Positions 21,580-31,960 of a stretch of 64,000 bases of DNA are shown here, in pieces. The notes under the pieces were generated by a model. The model searched no databases, was not told where the DNA came from, and worked only from the letters and a program-made list of their open reading frames with translations. The translations under genes were made by a program, and so were the position numbers. The stretch covers positions 20,875,608 to 20,939,607 of the forward strand of contig NC_088300.1 in the NCBI RefSeq assembly GCF_032854445.1, given 5' to 3'. Positions within the stretch are counted from its first letter, which is position 1. Each line of letters opens with the position of its first letter. The DNA is from Liolophura sinensis. Its lineage: Eukaryota; Mollusca; Polyplacophora; Chitonida; Chitonidae.

Positions 21580-22887
21580 ATGATATATTGTCACATTGTT
21601 GCGCCTGTAAACAGGCCAAGCAGAACTTTGTCCGTGTCAATCTCTACACGAAGCAGCCCGGCATTTTCTACGGCTGTCCAGAGGGACTTTATTCCTTTTC
21701 TGTCAAGTGTGTTAAATATCAAGACAGAGCTAATAAGTTTTCAGAAGAATTATTTAAAGAAACACTTCTATCTCCGCGTGTCTACAGTGGCTGGGCATAA
21801 TGCCCTAGTGAGTAAATCCAATGTTGTTATAAATGGAACGACGTGGTCCATTATGCCCGCGTCGTCAGTTTACCTGAATCTGACGGCCCACTGGGCACCG
21901 GATGAAATGTCAGATGACACTATCGAGGCAGCTTTGAAACCCTATGGTGAATGCCTGGGTGTGACGAAACCCAGATTTTCAGACCCGGAGCTCTCACATG
22001 TTCGGACAGGTATTCGGATTTACAGATTTAGGTGTCACAAAGTTCGTTATGTACCAAATTTTATTAATTTCGGTGGTGACATTGTTATGTTTACCTACCC
22101 CGGGCAAACTTATGAATGTCGGAAGTGTGGCCAAAAATCACACAAGGCGGCAGAGTGTAGAGCACTGTGGTGTTCTAACTGCGACGGTTTCTCCCCCCAT
22201 GAGAATCCTCATACAGAGAAGGACTGTACAAATCCATGCCGAATGTGTGACTCAGGGCTTCATACGGTCAGTGACTGTTGTGCGAGAGCAATGTCGTACG
22301 CGGCGCGAGTTAAGGGAAACCTACCGACTATGCGCCAGTACAATAAGGAAGACGCCTTAAAACAAGATGACATTGATGTTGACGTCAGCGACGATGAAGA
22401 CCCATTCAACGCACCTGCTATGGAACTGGTTCAAGACAGCGAGGAGAACGAAGACGAAATCGACGGGAATGGTGACGACAGCGCCGATGAAGACGTCAGC
22501 GACGACACCGAGTCTGATAAGGAGATGGACGTCCGGGAGAATACTAAGAACACCGAAGAAGTGGATGTTGGTGATAATGAAACGTCATCAGCTGTCCCAA
22601 GGGTGAAGAATGTGGTCGTGGCTGACGTGCACGCTCCCGACGTGCGTTCACCAGTCCCAGTCGAGGAAAAGCGAGCTAAGTTGGACAATGGCAGTACAGC
22701 CGAAGAGGCAGCGTCATCTATCCCGCCCAGTTCTCATCCTACTGATTATGATGGTGTTGATGCCGATCAGTCGTCAGACTGTATGACGCCGACCCCATCT
22801 CAGGAGGGGGACACCATGCTTCTGGAATACAGGAAAAGAAAATCGCTTGCTTCTCGTGCGAGGCAGCGAATGAAAAGAGACAAATGA
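21580..22887 (+). CDS. LINE-A ORF1 protein (CCHC zinc-knuckle, nucleic-acid binding)
   Basis: Open frame of 435 codons. The ATG at 21580 lies in tRNA-array spacer, five codons before the element begins, so the native start is missing and this one is accidental. Residues ~10-170 form a conserved domain shared with LINE-B (FQKNYLKKHFYLRV, LNLTAHWAPDEMSDDTIEAA). Three CCHC-type knuckles follow from about residue 180: CRKCGQKSHKAAEC, then CSNCDGFSPH...C, then CRMCDSGLHTVSDC. Residues ~262-330 are strongly acidic. In L1/Tx1-type LINEs, ORF1 packages element RNA into a ribonucleoprotein. It ends 27 bases before the first ORF2 ATG. Confidence 0.85.
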   Translation: MIYCHIVAPVNRPSRTLSVSISTRSSPAFSTAVQRDFIPFLSSVLNIKTELISFQKNYLKKHFYLRVSTVAGHNALVSKSNVVINGTTWSIMPASSVYLNLTAHWAPDEMSDDTIEAALKPYGECLGVTKPRFSDPELSHVRTGIRIYRFRCHKVRYVPNFINFGGDIVMFTYPGQTYECRKCGQKSHKAAECRALWCSNCDGFSPHENPHTEKDCTNPCRMCDSGLHTVSDCCARAMSYAARVKGNLPTMRQYNKEDALKQDDIDVDVSDDEDPFNAPAMELVQDSEENEDEIDGNGDDSADEDVSDDTESDKEMDVRENTKNTEEVDVGDNETSSAVPRVKNVVVADVHAPDVRSPVPVEEKRAKLDNGSTAEEAASSIPPSSHPTDYDGVDADQSSDCMTPTPSQEGDTMLLEYRKRKSLASRARQRMKRDK

Positions 22888-25800
22888 TTTGTAGCGTAAT
22901 TAGGACTCTCTTATTTGACCACAATGGGTATGTACGCTCTACCTTTACTTACTTGTATAATGAGCTTAAATAATATTCGTTTTGGGACTTTAAACATTAA
23001 TGGTTTACGGGATCCGTCTAAACAAGAACATGTCAAGCAATTTGTTTTCGATAAAGGAATTGATGTACTATTCTTACAGGAAACACACTTCGAAAACTAT
23101 AATGACACTAAATATTTGCAAATCCCGGGCGATGCAAGGTGGGCGTATGGGTCAAATCGAAGTTGTGGGGTGGGAATAATTATTAGGTATACGGTAGACT
23201 GCTTTATACGGAAAATACAGAGGTGCCCTAACGGTCGCTACATAAGCCTTAGGGTTGAGCTCAACAACACTGCTTTAAACCTTGTTTGTGTATATGCCCC
23301 TAATAATCCAAAGGAAAGAAAAGAGTTTATTTCTAATCTAGATAATGTGATGCAGGGCAGTGAGTTGGTTATTATGGGTGGGGATTTTAATTGTGTTGAG
23401 AGCATTGAATTAGATAGAGCTGGCTGTGCCACTAATGTAAGGAATGATGGAGTGGACGAAATTAATAATTTGAAAAGAGATTTTGGTATTTGTGATATTT
23501 TTAGGAAACTGCATCCGGATAAGAATTGTTACACGTGGTCTAGGCGCCAGTGTGCCAGTAGATTGGATAGATTTTATATCCCTAACGCTGTGTTTAAGTA
23601 TGTAACCCAGTGTGATGCTGTACATGTGTCTTTTTCTGATCATTCGTGTTTGTTTTTTGATATCTCTTTTGAAGATGTCATTTCATGGGGGCCGTTCTAC
23701 TGGAAGTGTAATACTTCTGTGTTAAATGACACGGAGCTTGTTGATGATATTAAATCCGTCTTCCATGATATTTTCTCTGTCTGTACAACTGGTCATGCAG
23801 ATCTAATAGACAGATGGGAGACATTTAAAAGGGAATGTAAAGATAGGATTCGGAGTTACTGTAAGGAAAAATCTATGAACAAAAAACGTGATTTGTTGGT
23901 ACTTGAACAAGAATTAAATGCGTTGAAATCTAGTCCAATCATTAACTGTGAGCGTATTGACAATGTGAAAAAGACTCTAAATGCCCTTTATAAGTCGAAT
24001 CATGCGGGAGCGGTTATCCGTGCTAAAGCTGTTCATTTTGATCAGGGAGAAAAACCAACCAAATATTTCATTAGACGAGAAGTTGGTAGGGGCAGAAAGA
24101 AGATGATCAAAAGTATTACTTGTCATAGTGATTCTTCAATATCCCATGAATCTCAGGAAGGCATTGCTAAGTGTATAAGGTCGTATTATATGAAATTGTA
24201 TACTGAACAAGATACTGACTCCTCCATTCAAGATGAGTTCTTGTCATCGCTTCCGATGTTAAATGACGATTGTAAAACTGCCTGCGAAGGCCTTTTGACT
24301 GAACAGGAGTTGTTTTTTGCAGTAAAAAATATGTCTAAAAACCGTTCGCCGGGATGCGACGGTTTGCCAGCAGAGTTTTATGTACAATTTTGGCCACTGT
24401 TTTCGGGTGTGTTTACGGATGTAGTTAATCACTGTTTTAACTTGGGTAGATTAAGTAATTCACAGCGTTCTGGGTTAATCACACTATTATGTAAGGACCC
24501 CGACAATGCCGAAAGCATAAAAAACTGGAGGCCAATTAGCTTACTAAATGTAGATTATAAGATTGTTTCTAAAGCTTTGTGCAATCGGTTAAAAAATGTG
24601 ATCGATACAATTGTACTTCAGAATCAGACATGTGGAATACCAGGCCGAAGTATTTTTGACAACCTTCACTTATTACGAAATACATATGATTATGTTGAAC
24701 AAAAAGATTTAAAAGGATGCTTTCTTAACTTAGACCAGGAGAAAGCCTTTGACAGAGTAGACTGGTCATTTTTGTTCAAATGTTTAGAGAAATTTAACTT
24801 CGGACCCGACTTTTGTAAGTGGGTGCAATTATTATATACTGACATTACAAGTAGTGTTATTGTGAACGGGCACATAACAGAAGAATTTAAACTGAGTCGA
24901 GGTGTCCGACAGGGTTGTTCTTTGTCACCATTATTGTATGTTTTGTCCTTAGAGCCCTTTATAGCCGCCATTAGAAACAATGACGAAATTAATGGTGTAC
25001 GGTTACCCGGCACAAATAAGGAAACAAGAGTGTCGGCATTTGCAGATGATACGACTGCAATTTTATCTGAAGAGAGTTCTGTTCCGCATGTAATTAAACT
25101 AGCAGAAAGTTATGGAAAAGCCTCAGGAGCAAAACTCAACTTGTTGAAAAGCACGGTTCTTCCCATTGGTAACTGGGACGAAACTAACGTGCACAGTGGT
25201 GGGCTTAACATCACTACAAATTCAAAGATTTGTGGGGTATTTTTTGGACCAGATCAAACAGAACTCAATTCTGAGCGAGTTTTAAGTAAAGTAAAGAAAC
25301 ATGTATCAGCATGGAATGGAAGATATTTGACCCTACGGGGGAGGTCTGTCTTAATTAATACAGTTGCTTTAGCTGTTTTATGGTTTTCTGCACAGTGTAC
25401 TCTGTTGCCACCTAAATGTGTCAATCAGTGTTCCCAAACTGTGTTCAGATTTTTGTGGGATAACAAGCCCGAAAGTTTGAAGAGAGTTGTCGTACATAAT
25501 AAAATAGGGAATGGAGGTCTAAACGTACATAATATAGATTGTAAAATAAAAGCACTTGTTACTCGGCATGTTTTAAAATTAATTCATGGAACAACAGCGG
25601 AATGGAAATACTTTGCCATCTATTGGTTGGGTTTACCCCTAAGACATGCTTGTCGTGAATTCTGTCGTTCCAATGTCCCACATTCTGAAAACATTCCACC
25701 TTTTTATAGACTGGCCTTGAGCGCCTGGAGAGAATTTACCACAGGTGTACAGCAACCTGTAACATTGTGTTCAAGCAGGTATATTTATGAATATTTTGTA

Positions 25801-26586
25801 ACAAAAATAGTACATTGTCCAAGAGCAATGGTGTCTATGCCGCATTTGGACTGGGTTAGAATATGGAAAACTGTTTTTCATCAATTCTTAGATCACAATT
25901 TGGTCAACTTCAGTTACAAGTTGGTTCATGACATTTTGCCCGTTAAGGAAAAACTTCTTAGGAGAAATGTAGCCACCGATGATTTGTGTGTTTTTTGCTC
26001 CCTGTCTGAAACTCGGCAACATCTGTTTGTACAATGTAAAATCGTTCAGGATGTGTTTAATGACTTTAACCGGATATTTGTTTTGTTTGCGAACTACCTA
26101 CCAAATATGGACTCGGAAACATTAATTTACAAGGTAATCAATTCCACCTTTAACCAGGAAGTTAGAGCTGTGATGGTGTATGTCATATGTGTTCTTCAGT
26201 TTAGTATTTGGTGTGCACGCAACGACATAATATTTCAGGGAAAAAACAGGGATTCTGTTGCTATTGTTAAGGCCGCCAAAGGAATAATTAAAACCCGTAT
26301 TCATGTTGACTTTTTTCGACTAGACAGGCCATCTTTCGAGAAAATCTGGTGTATAAACAAAGTCTTCTGTACATTACGGAATGATAAATTAGTGTATTTA
26401 TTGAAATGAGCAGCTAATGTGCAATTGTTCTATTCACAAAGCAGTCATCTTTTCTGTGATATTTTATTTTAATTAAGACTGCCTTGTGATTTCAAAAGTT
26501 TGTGATAGCCGGGTATTGTGAAATCTTGTGTATTTGATGACAATCTGGGAATAAATTCAACAATTTTCAAAAAAAAAAAAAAAAAA
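21596..26586 (+). mobile_element. LINE-A, near-complete L1/Tx1-like retrotransposon
   Basis: Two ORFs in tandem, AATAAA at 26550-26555 and a terminal poly-A. Compared with LINE-B the 5' UTR and the first codons of ORF1 are missing, so it is slightly 5'-truncated. ORF2 is intact. The array flanks are out of register: upstream array sequence ends at TATTGTCACA, but downstream sequence resumes ~295 bp earlier in the unit (GATAGGTTAGG) and matches a different unit subtype. No short target duplication is seen. Recombination between units after insertion is the likeliest cause. Confidence 0.92.
22915..26409 (+). CDS. LINE-A ORF2 protein (APE endonuclease / reverse transcriptase)
   Basis: Intact 1164 codons. 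The N-terminal APE-type endonuclease has LNINGLRD, FLQETHF (catalytic E near residue 56), GGDFN (near 155) and SDHS (241-244). The reverse transcriptase follows: NWRPISLLNVDYKIVSKALC, LDQEKAFDRVDW (motif A), RGVRQGCSLSPLLY, FADD (709-712, motif C) and the KASGAKLN block. The C-terminus has a zinc motif CVFC...HLFVQC near residue 1025. The LDQEKAFDRVDW signature and the C-terminal zinc motif fit the Tx1-like branch of the L1 group; some Tx1 lineages target multicopy RNA genes. The ATG at 22924 (ATGGGTATGTA) is the better start, as it is conserved in LINE-B. All catalytic residues seen are present, so the copy is young. Confidence 0.92.
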   Translation: MTTMGMYALPLLTCIMSLNNIRFGTLNINGLRDPSKQEHVKQFVFDKGIDVLFLQETHFENYNDTKYLQIPGDARWAYGSNRSCGVGIIIRYTVDCFIRKIQRCPNGRYISLRVELNNTALNLVCVYAPNNPKERKEFISNLDNVMQGSELVIMGGDFNCVESIELDRAGCATNVRNDGVDEINNLKRDFGICDIFRKLHPDKNCYTWSRRQCASRLDRFYIPNAVFKYVTQCDAVHVSFSDHSCLFFDISFEDVISWGPFYWKCNTSVLNDTELVDDIKSVFHDIFSVCTTGHADLIDRWETFKRECKDRIRSYCKEKSMNKKRDLLVLEQELNALKSSPIINCERIDNVKKTLNALYKSNHAGAVIRAKAVHFDQGEKPTKYFIRREVGRGRKKMIKSITCHSDSSISHESQEGIAKCIRSYYMKLYTEQDTDSSIQDEFLSSLPMLNDDCKTACEGLLTEQELFFAVKNMSKNRSPGCDGLPAEFYVQFWPLFSGVFTDVVNHCFNLGRLSNSQRSGLITLLCKDPDNAESIKNWRPISLLNVDYKIVSKALCNRLKNVIDTIVLQNQTCGIPGRSIFDNLHLLRNTYDYVEQKDLKGCFLNLDQEKAFDRVDWSFLFKCLEKFNFGPDFCKWVQLLYTDITSSVIVNGHITEEFKLSRGVRQGCSLSPLLYVLSLEPFIAAIRNNDEINGVRLPGTNKETRVSAFADDTTAILSEESSVPHVIKLAESYGKASGAKLNLLKSTVLPIGNWDETNVHSGGLNITTNSKICGVFFGPDQTELNSERVLSKVKKHVSAWNGRYLTLRGRSVLINTVALAVLWFSAQCTLLPPKCVNQCSQTVFRFLWDNKPESLKRVVVHNKIGNGGLNVHNIDCKIKALVTRHVLKLIHGTTAEWKYFAIYWLGLPLRHACREFCRSNVPHSENIPPFYRLALSAWREFTTGVQQPVTLCSSRYIYEYFVTKIVHCPRAMVSMPHLDWVRIWKTVFHQFLDHNLVNFSYKLVHDILPVKEKLLRRNVATDDLCVFCSLSETRQHLFVQCKIVQDVFNDFNRIFVLFANYLPNMDSETLIYKVINSTFNQEVRAVMVYVICVLQFSIWCARNDIIFQGKNRDSVAIVKAAKGIIKTRIHVDFFRLDRPSFEKIWCINKVFCTLRNDKLVYLLK

Positions 26587-26830
26587 GATAGGTTAGGAAA
26601 ATCGCTGTTGAGGTCAAATCAGTTTTTGCAAATAACATTTCCTACTGATTTCATTTGACTTAGTTGAGAAGGATTTTGCAAACCATCGGTGTATTTATAG
26701 GCTAGTTGTCATTTCTGAGAGAAAACAGATGGCTTTGTTTGCATATTACTGTCAAAGAAATACGAACGGATTGTTTTTCCTTGACATGGATTTTCAGCGA
26801 ATCCTTGTTCTTGCGTCAAATATTTACAAC

Positions 26831-26920
26831 GAAGCGATAGCTCAGTTGGTAGAGCGGAGGACTGTAGCGGAAATGAAAGTTGATATCCTTAGGTCGCTGG
26901 TTCGATTCCGGCTCGACGGA
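26831..26920 (+). pseudogene. tRNA-Tyr pseudogene (5' acceptor lost)
   Basis: A ~12-bp deletion removes AAAGCAATCCGT, so the 5' acceptor strand reads GAAGCGA and cannot pair with TCGACGG. The rest, including intron and B-box, is consensus. Confidence 0.75.
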
Positions 26921-27016
26921 ATTTAGGTTGCTCTAATTTTTTTTATCCTCGTTACGTGTTAAAACTCCAATCGTGTACAAATTAACTGACATGAGGTTGC
27001 AAGATGTTGATAGCAT

Positions 27017-27099
27017 AGTACGGTGGCCGAATAGTTATGGCGTTGGACTTAAGTTCCAATGGACAAGAGTCCGCGTGGGTTCGAACCCCACCCGTACTA
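27017..27099 (+). tRNA. tRNA-Leu(UAA), D-loop variant
   Basis: Acceptor, anticodon and T arms pair. The D-arm GCCGAATAGTTATGGC lacks the usual GG of the D-loop, so function is uncertain. The variant is shared with 39548. Confidence 0.7.
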
Positions 27100-27807
27100 G
27101 TTTGTTTCATTTTAATTCAAGAATTACTGTAGGAATTTTCTCTACTTTCAACCTGACTGAGAAAAGCGACACAGCTATCTATACTTTTTTTAACGTCATA
27201 CAGTTTTCTGTGTGGTGTGCTTAAAATGAGGTGGACAGTGAGAAGAAACATACCGATAAGTTTAGAAAATCGCAGTTGAGGTCAAATCAGTTTTTGGAAA
27301 TAACATTTCCTGCTGATTTCATTTGACTTAGTTGAGAAGGATTTTGCAAACCATGGGTGTATTTATAGGCTAATGTACTATGTACAGGTTTTGATAAAAA
27401 ATTACAACATGTGTTGAACTGATTAGAAGACAGTCACTATCTTGCGGAACGACAAGTTTGTCATTGTATGATTTATTGTCACAAGTATTAGATTCATTTG
27501 TATGAGCTAAATGTGCCCCAAAGAAAGTAAAATACTTATTTTTTTATAGAAACTATTACAAGATTTATCTTTGTAAAGTGGTTTGTTTTGTGAGACTGTG
27601 CATTGATTTCCTAGAATTACAGTCTTTTCTTTGAAAATGTTTTTTGATCCAAAGAAAGGAATGTTTAGTTGTCATTTCTGAGAGAAAACAGATGGCTTTG
27701 TTTGCATATAACTGTCAAAGAAATACGAACGGATTGTTTTTCCTTGACATGGATTTTCAGCGAATGCTTGTTCTTGCGTCAAATATTTAGCACGAAGCGA
27801 AAGCAAT

Positions 27808-27897
27808 CCGTCGATAGCTCAGTTGGAAGAGCGGAGGACTGTAGCGGAAATGAAAGTTGATATCCTTAGGTCGCTGGTTCGATTCCGGCTCGACGGA
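27808..27897 (+). tRNA. tRNA-Tyr(GUA), intron-containing
   Basis: Consensus except D-loop GTTGGAAGAGC. Confidence 0.9.
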
Positions 27898-27987
27898 ACT
27901 TCGGTTTTTTTTTTTATCCTCGTTACGTGTTAAAACGTGTCACGCGTACAAATTATCTGACATGAGGTTGCTAGATGTTGAAAGCAT

Positions 27988-28070
27988 AGTACGGTGGCCG
28001 AGTGGTTAAGGCGTTGGACTTAAGTTCCAATGGACAAGAGTCCGGGTGGGTTCGAACCCCACCCGTACTG
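27988..28070 (+). tRNA. tRNA-Leu(UAA)
   Basis: Stems pair, but the discriminator base is G instead of A (CCGTACTG), which may weaken leucylation; the variable arm ends TCCGG. Confidence 0.82.
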
Positions 28071-28748
28071 GTTTGTTTAATTTTGATTAAAGAATTACTG
28101 TAGGAACTTTCTCTACTTTCAACCTGACTGAGGAAAGCGACACAGATGTCTATACTTCTTTTAACGTCATACAGTTTTCTGTGTGGCGTGCTTAAAATGA
28201 GGTGGACAGTGAGAAGAAACATACCGATAGGTTAGGAAAATCGCAGTTGAGGTCAAATCAGTTATTGGAAATAACATTTCCTGCTGATTTCATTTGACTT
28301 AGTGGAGAAGAATTTTACAAAACAATGGTGTATTTATAGGCTAATGTACTATGTACAGGTTTTGATCAAAAATTACAACGTGTTGAACTGATTTGAAGAC
28401 AGTCATTATTTTGCGGAACGACAAGTTTGTCATGGTATGATATATTGTCACAAGTATTAGATTCATTTGTATGAAATAAATGTGCCCCAAAGAAAGTAAA
28501 ATACTTATTTTTTTGTAGAAACTATTACAAGATTTAGCTTTGTAAAGTGGTTTGTTTTGTGAGACTGTGCATTGATTTTATAGAATTACAGTCTTTTCTT
28601 TGAAAATGTTTTTTGATCCAAAGAAAGGAATGTTTAGTTGTCATTTCTGAGAGCAAACAGATGGCTTTGTTTGCATATTACTGTCAAAGAAATACGAACG
28701 GATGGTTTTTCCTTGACATGGATTTTCAGCGAATGCTTGTTCTTGCGT

Positions 28749-28758
28749 CAAATATTTA
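28749..28758 (+). promoter_or_regulatory. TATA-like element upstream of tRNA-Tyr
   Basis: CAAATATTTA lies at about -28 to -19 relative to the tRNA-Tyr start at 28777. It is kept in nearly every unit at the same spacing. Upstream TATA-like boxes help TFIIIB placement at some Pol III genes; the role here is inferred. This entry stands for all units. Confidence 0.45.
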
Positions 28759-28776
28759 GCACGAAGCGAAAGCAAT

Positions 28777-28866
28777 CCGTCGATAGCTCAGTTGGTAGAG
28801 CGGAGGACTGTAGCGGAAATGAAAGTTGATATCCTTAGGTCGCTGGTTCGATTCCGGCTCGACGGA
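28777..28866 (+). tRNA. tRNA-Tyr(GUA), intron-containing
   Basis: Consensus copy. Internal A-box (TAGCTCAGTTGG) and B-box (GGTTCGATTCC) match Pol III promoter elements. Confidence 0.94.
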
Positions 28867-28873
28867 ACTTCGG

Positions 28874-28882
28874 TTTTTTTTT
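28874..28882 (+). terminator. Pol III terminator of tRNA-Tyr (T9)
   Basis: A run of nine T starts 8 bp past the gene. Every intact Tyr gene in the array is followed by a T-run of 7 or more at the same place, often after TTCGGTTTC or TTCGG. Confidence 0.8.
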
Positions 28883-28954
28883 ATCCTCGTTACGTGTTAA
28901 AACGTGTTACGCGTACAAATTACCTGACATGAGGTTGCTAGATGTTGAAAGCAT

Positions 28955-29037
28955 AGTACGGTGGCCGAGTGGTTAAGGCGTTGGACTTAAGTTCCAATGG
29001 ACAAGAGTCCGCGTGGGTTCGAACCCCACCCGTACTA
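28955..29037 (+). tRNA. tRNA-Leu(UAA)
   Basis: Consensus copy; all stems pair. Confidence 0.93.
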
Positions 29038-29047
29038 GTTTGTTTCA

Positions 29048-29051
29048 TTTT
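29048..29051 (+). terminator. Pol III terminator of tRNA-Leu (T4)
   Basis: TTTT about 11 bp past the gene within GTTTGTTTCATTTTGATT. The same short T-run follows most array tRNA-Leu genes. Confidence 0.6.
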
Positions 29052-29744
29052 GATTAAAGAATTACTGTAGGAATTTTCTCTACTTTCAACCTGACTGAGG
29101 AAAGCGACACAGATGTCTATACTTTGTTTAACGTCATACAGTTTTCTGTGTGGCGTGCTTAAAATGAGGTGGACAGTGAGAAGAAACATACCGATAGGTT
29201 AAGAAAATCGCAGTTGAGGTCAAATCAGTTATTGGAAATAACATTTCCTGCTGATTTCATTTGACTTAGTGGAGAAGGATTTTGCAAACCATCGGTGTAT
29301 TTATAGGCTAATGTACCATGTACAGGTTTTGATCAAAAATTACAACGTGTTGAACTGATTTGAAGACAGTCATTATTTTGCGAAACGACAAGTTTGTCAT
29401 TCTATGATATATTGTCACAAGTATTAGATTCATTTGTATGAAATAAATGTGCTCCAAAGAAAGTAAAATACTTATTTTTTTTACAGAAACTATTACAAGA
29501 TTTAGCTTTGTAAAGTGGTTTGTTTTGTGAGACTGTGCATTGATTTCCTAGAATTACAGTCTTTTCTTTGAAAATGTTTTTTGACCCAAATGAGGGAATG
29601 TTTAGTTGTCATTTCTGAGAGAAAACAGATGGCTTTGTTTGCATATTACTGTCAAAGAAATACGAACGGATGGTTTTTCGTTGACATGGATTTTCAGCGA
29701 ATGCTTGTTCTTGCGTCAAATATTTACAACGAAGCGAAAGCACT

Positions 29745-29834
29745 CCGTTGATAGCTCAGTTGGTAGAGCGGAGGACTGTAGCGGAAATGAAAATTGATAT
29801 CCTTAGGTCGCTGGTTCGATTCCGGCTCGACGGA
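29745..29834 (+). tRNA. tRNA-Tyr(GUA), intron-containing
   Basis: The acceptor CCGTTGA/TCGACGG has one U-G pair; the intron ends AAAATTGAT. Confidence 0.9.
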
Positions 29835-29929
29835 ATTTAGGTTGCTCTATTTTTTTTATCCTCGTTACGTGTTAAAACTCCAATTGTGTACAAATTACCT
29901 GACATGAGGTTGCAAAATGTTGATAGCAT

Positions 29930-30012
29930 AGTACGGTGGCCGAGTGGTTAAGGCGTTGGACTTAAGTTCCTATGGACAAAAGTCCGCTTGGGTTCGAACC
30001 CCACCCGTACTA
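29930..30012 (+). tRNA. tRNA-Leu(UAA), weakened
   Basis: Anticodon stem TTGGA/TCCTA has one mismatch and the T-stem TTGGG/CCCAC another. The anticodon loop is unchanged. Function uncertain. Confidence 0.65.
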
Positions 30013-30716
30013 GTTTGTTTCATTTTGATTAAAGAATTACTGTAGGAATTTTCTCTACTTTCAACCTGAGTGAGGAAAGCGACACAGATGTCTATACTTT
30101 GTTTAACGTCATACAGTTTTCTGTGTGGTGTGCTTAAAATGAGGTGGACAGTGAGAAGAAACATACCAATAGGTTAGGAAAATCGCTGTTGAGGTCAAAT
30201 CAGTTATTGGAAATAACATTTCCTGCTGATTTCATTTGACTTAGTGGAGAAAGATTTTGCAAACCATCGGTGTATTTATAGGCTAATGTACCATGTACAG
30301 GTTTTGATCAAAAATTACAACGTGTTGAACTGATTTGAAGACAGTCATTATTTTGCGGAACGACAAGTTTGTCATGGTATGATATATTGTCACAAGTATT
30401 AGATTCATTTGTATGAAATAAATGTGCCCCAAAGAAAGTAAAATGCTTATTTTTTTAGAAACTATTACAAGATTTAGCTTTGTAAAGTGGTTTGTTTTGT
30501 GAGACTGTGCATTGATTTCATAGAATTACAGTCTTTTCTTTGAAAATGTCTTATGGTCCAAAGGAAGGAATGTTTAGTTGTTATTTCTGAGGGAAAACAG
30601 ATGGCTTTGTTGGCATATTACTGTCAAAGAAATACGAATGGATTGTTTTTCGTTGACATGGATTTTCAGCGAATCCTTCTTCTTGCGTCAAATATTTAGC
30701 ACAAAGCGAAAGCAAT

Positions 30717-30806
30717 CCGTCGATAGCTCAGTTGGTAGAGCGGAGGACTGTAGCGGAAATGAAAATTGATATCCTTAGGTCGCTGGTTCGATTCCGGCTC
30801 GACGGA
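30717..30806 (+). tRNA. tRNA-Tyr(GUA), intron-containing
   Basis: Mature part is consensus; the intron ends AAAATTGAT. Confidence 0.91.
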
Positions 30807-30904
30807 ATTTAGGTTGCTCTATTTTTTTTTATCCTTGTTACTTGTTAAAACTCCAATCGTGTACAAATTAACTGACATGAGGTTGCAAAATGTTGATAGC
30901 ATAT

Positions 30905-30987
30905 AGTACGGTGGCCGAGTGGTTAAGGCGTTGGACTTAAGTTCCAATGGACAAAAGTCCGCTTGGGTTCGAACCCCACCCGTACTA
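30905..30987 (+). tRNA. tRNA-Leu(UAA)
   Basis: One T-stem mismatch (TTGGG/CCCAC); otherwise consensus. Confidence 0.8.
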
Positions 30988-31691
30988 GTTTGTTTCATTT
31001 TGATTAAAGAATTACTGTAGGAATTTTCTCTACTTTCAACCTGACTGAGGAAAGCGACACAGATGTCTATACTTTGTTTAACGTCATACAGTTTTCTGTG
31101 TGGCGTGCTTAAAATGAGGTGGACAGTGAGAAGAAACATACCGATAGGTTAGGAAAATCGCTGTTGAGGTCAAATCAGTTATTGGAAATAACATTTCCTG
31201 CTGATTTCATTTGACTTAGTGGAGAAGGATTTTGCAGATCATCGGTGTATTTATAGGCTAATGTACCATGCACAGGTTTTGATCAAAAATTACAACGTGT
31301 TGAACTGATTTGAAGACAGTCATTATTTTGCGGAACGACAAGTTTGTCATTCTATGATATATTGTCACAAGTATTAGATTCATTTGTATGAAATAAATGT
31401 GCCCCAAAGAAAGTAAAATGCTTATTTTTTTAGAAACTATTACAAGATTTAGCTTTGTAAAGTGGTTTGTTTTGTGAGACTGTGCATTGATTTCATAGAA
31501 TTCCAGTCATTCCTTTGAAAATGTTTTTTGGTCCAAAGGAAGGAATGTTTAGTTGTTATTTCTGAGGGAAAACAGATGGCTTTGTTTGCATATTACTGTC
31601 AAAGAAATACGAACGGATGGTTTTTCCTTGACATGGATTTTCAGCGAATCCTTGTTCTTGCGTCAAATATTTACAACGAAGCGAAAGCACT

Positions 31692-31781
31692 CCGTTGATA
31701 GCTCAGTTGGTAGAGCGGAGGACTGTAGCGGAAATGAAAGTTGATATCCTTAGGTCGCTGGTTCGATTCCGGCTCGACGGA
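31692..31781 (+). tRNA. tRNA-Tyr(GUA), intron-containing
   Basis: Acceptor CCGTTGA/TCGACGG with one wobble pair; otherwise consensus. Confidence 0.91.
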
Positions 31782-31877
31782 ATTTAGGTTGCTCTATTTT
31801 TTTTTATCCTCGTTACGTGTTAAAACTCCAATCGTGTACAAATTAACTGACATGAGGTTGCAAAATGTTGATAGCAT

Positions 31878-31960
31878 AGTACGGTGGCCGAGTGGTTAAG
31901 GCGTTGGACTTAAGTTCCTATGGACAAGAGTCCGCTTGTATTCGAACCCCACCCGTACTA
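31878..31960 (+). pseudogene. tRNA-Leu(UAA) with broken T-stem
   Basis: The T-stem reads TTGTA against CCCAC (three mismatches) and the anticodon stem has TCCTA. It is likely non-functional. Confidence 0.65.

Noticed and set aside
22431-22688. Minus-strand serine-rich frame opposite LINE-A ORF1
   Set aside because: Mirror image of the acidic tract (GAN/GAT codons) in ORF1. The same artefact appears opposite LINE-B ORF1 at 41221-41679.
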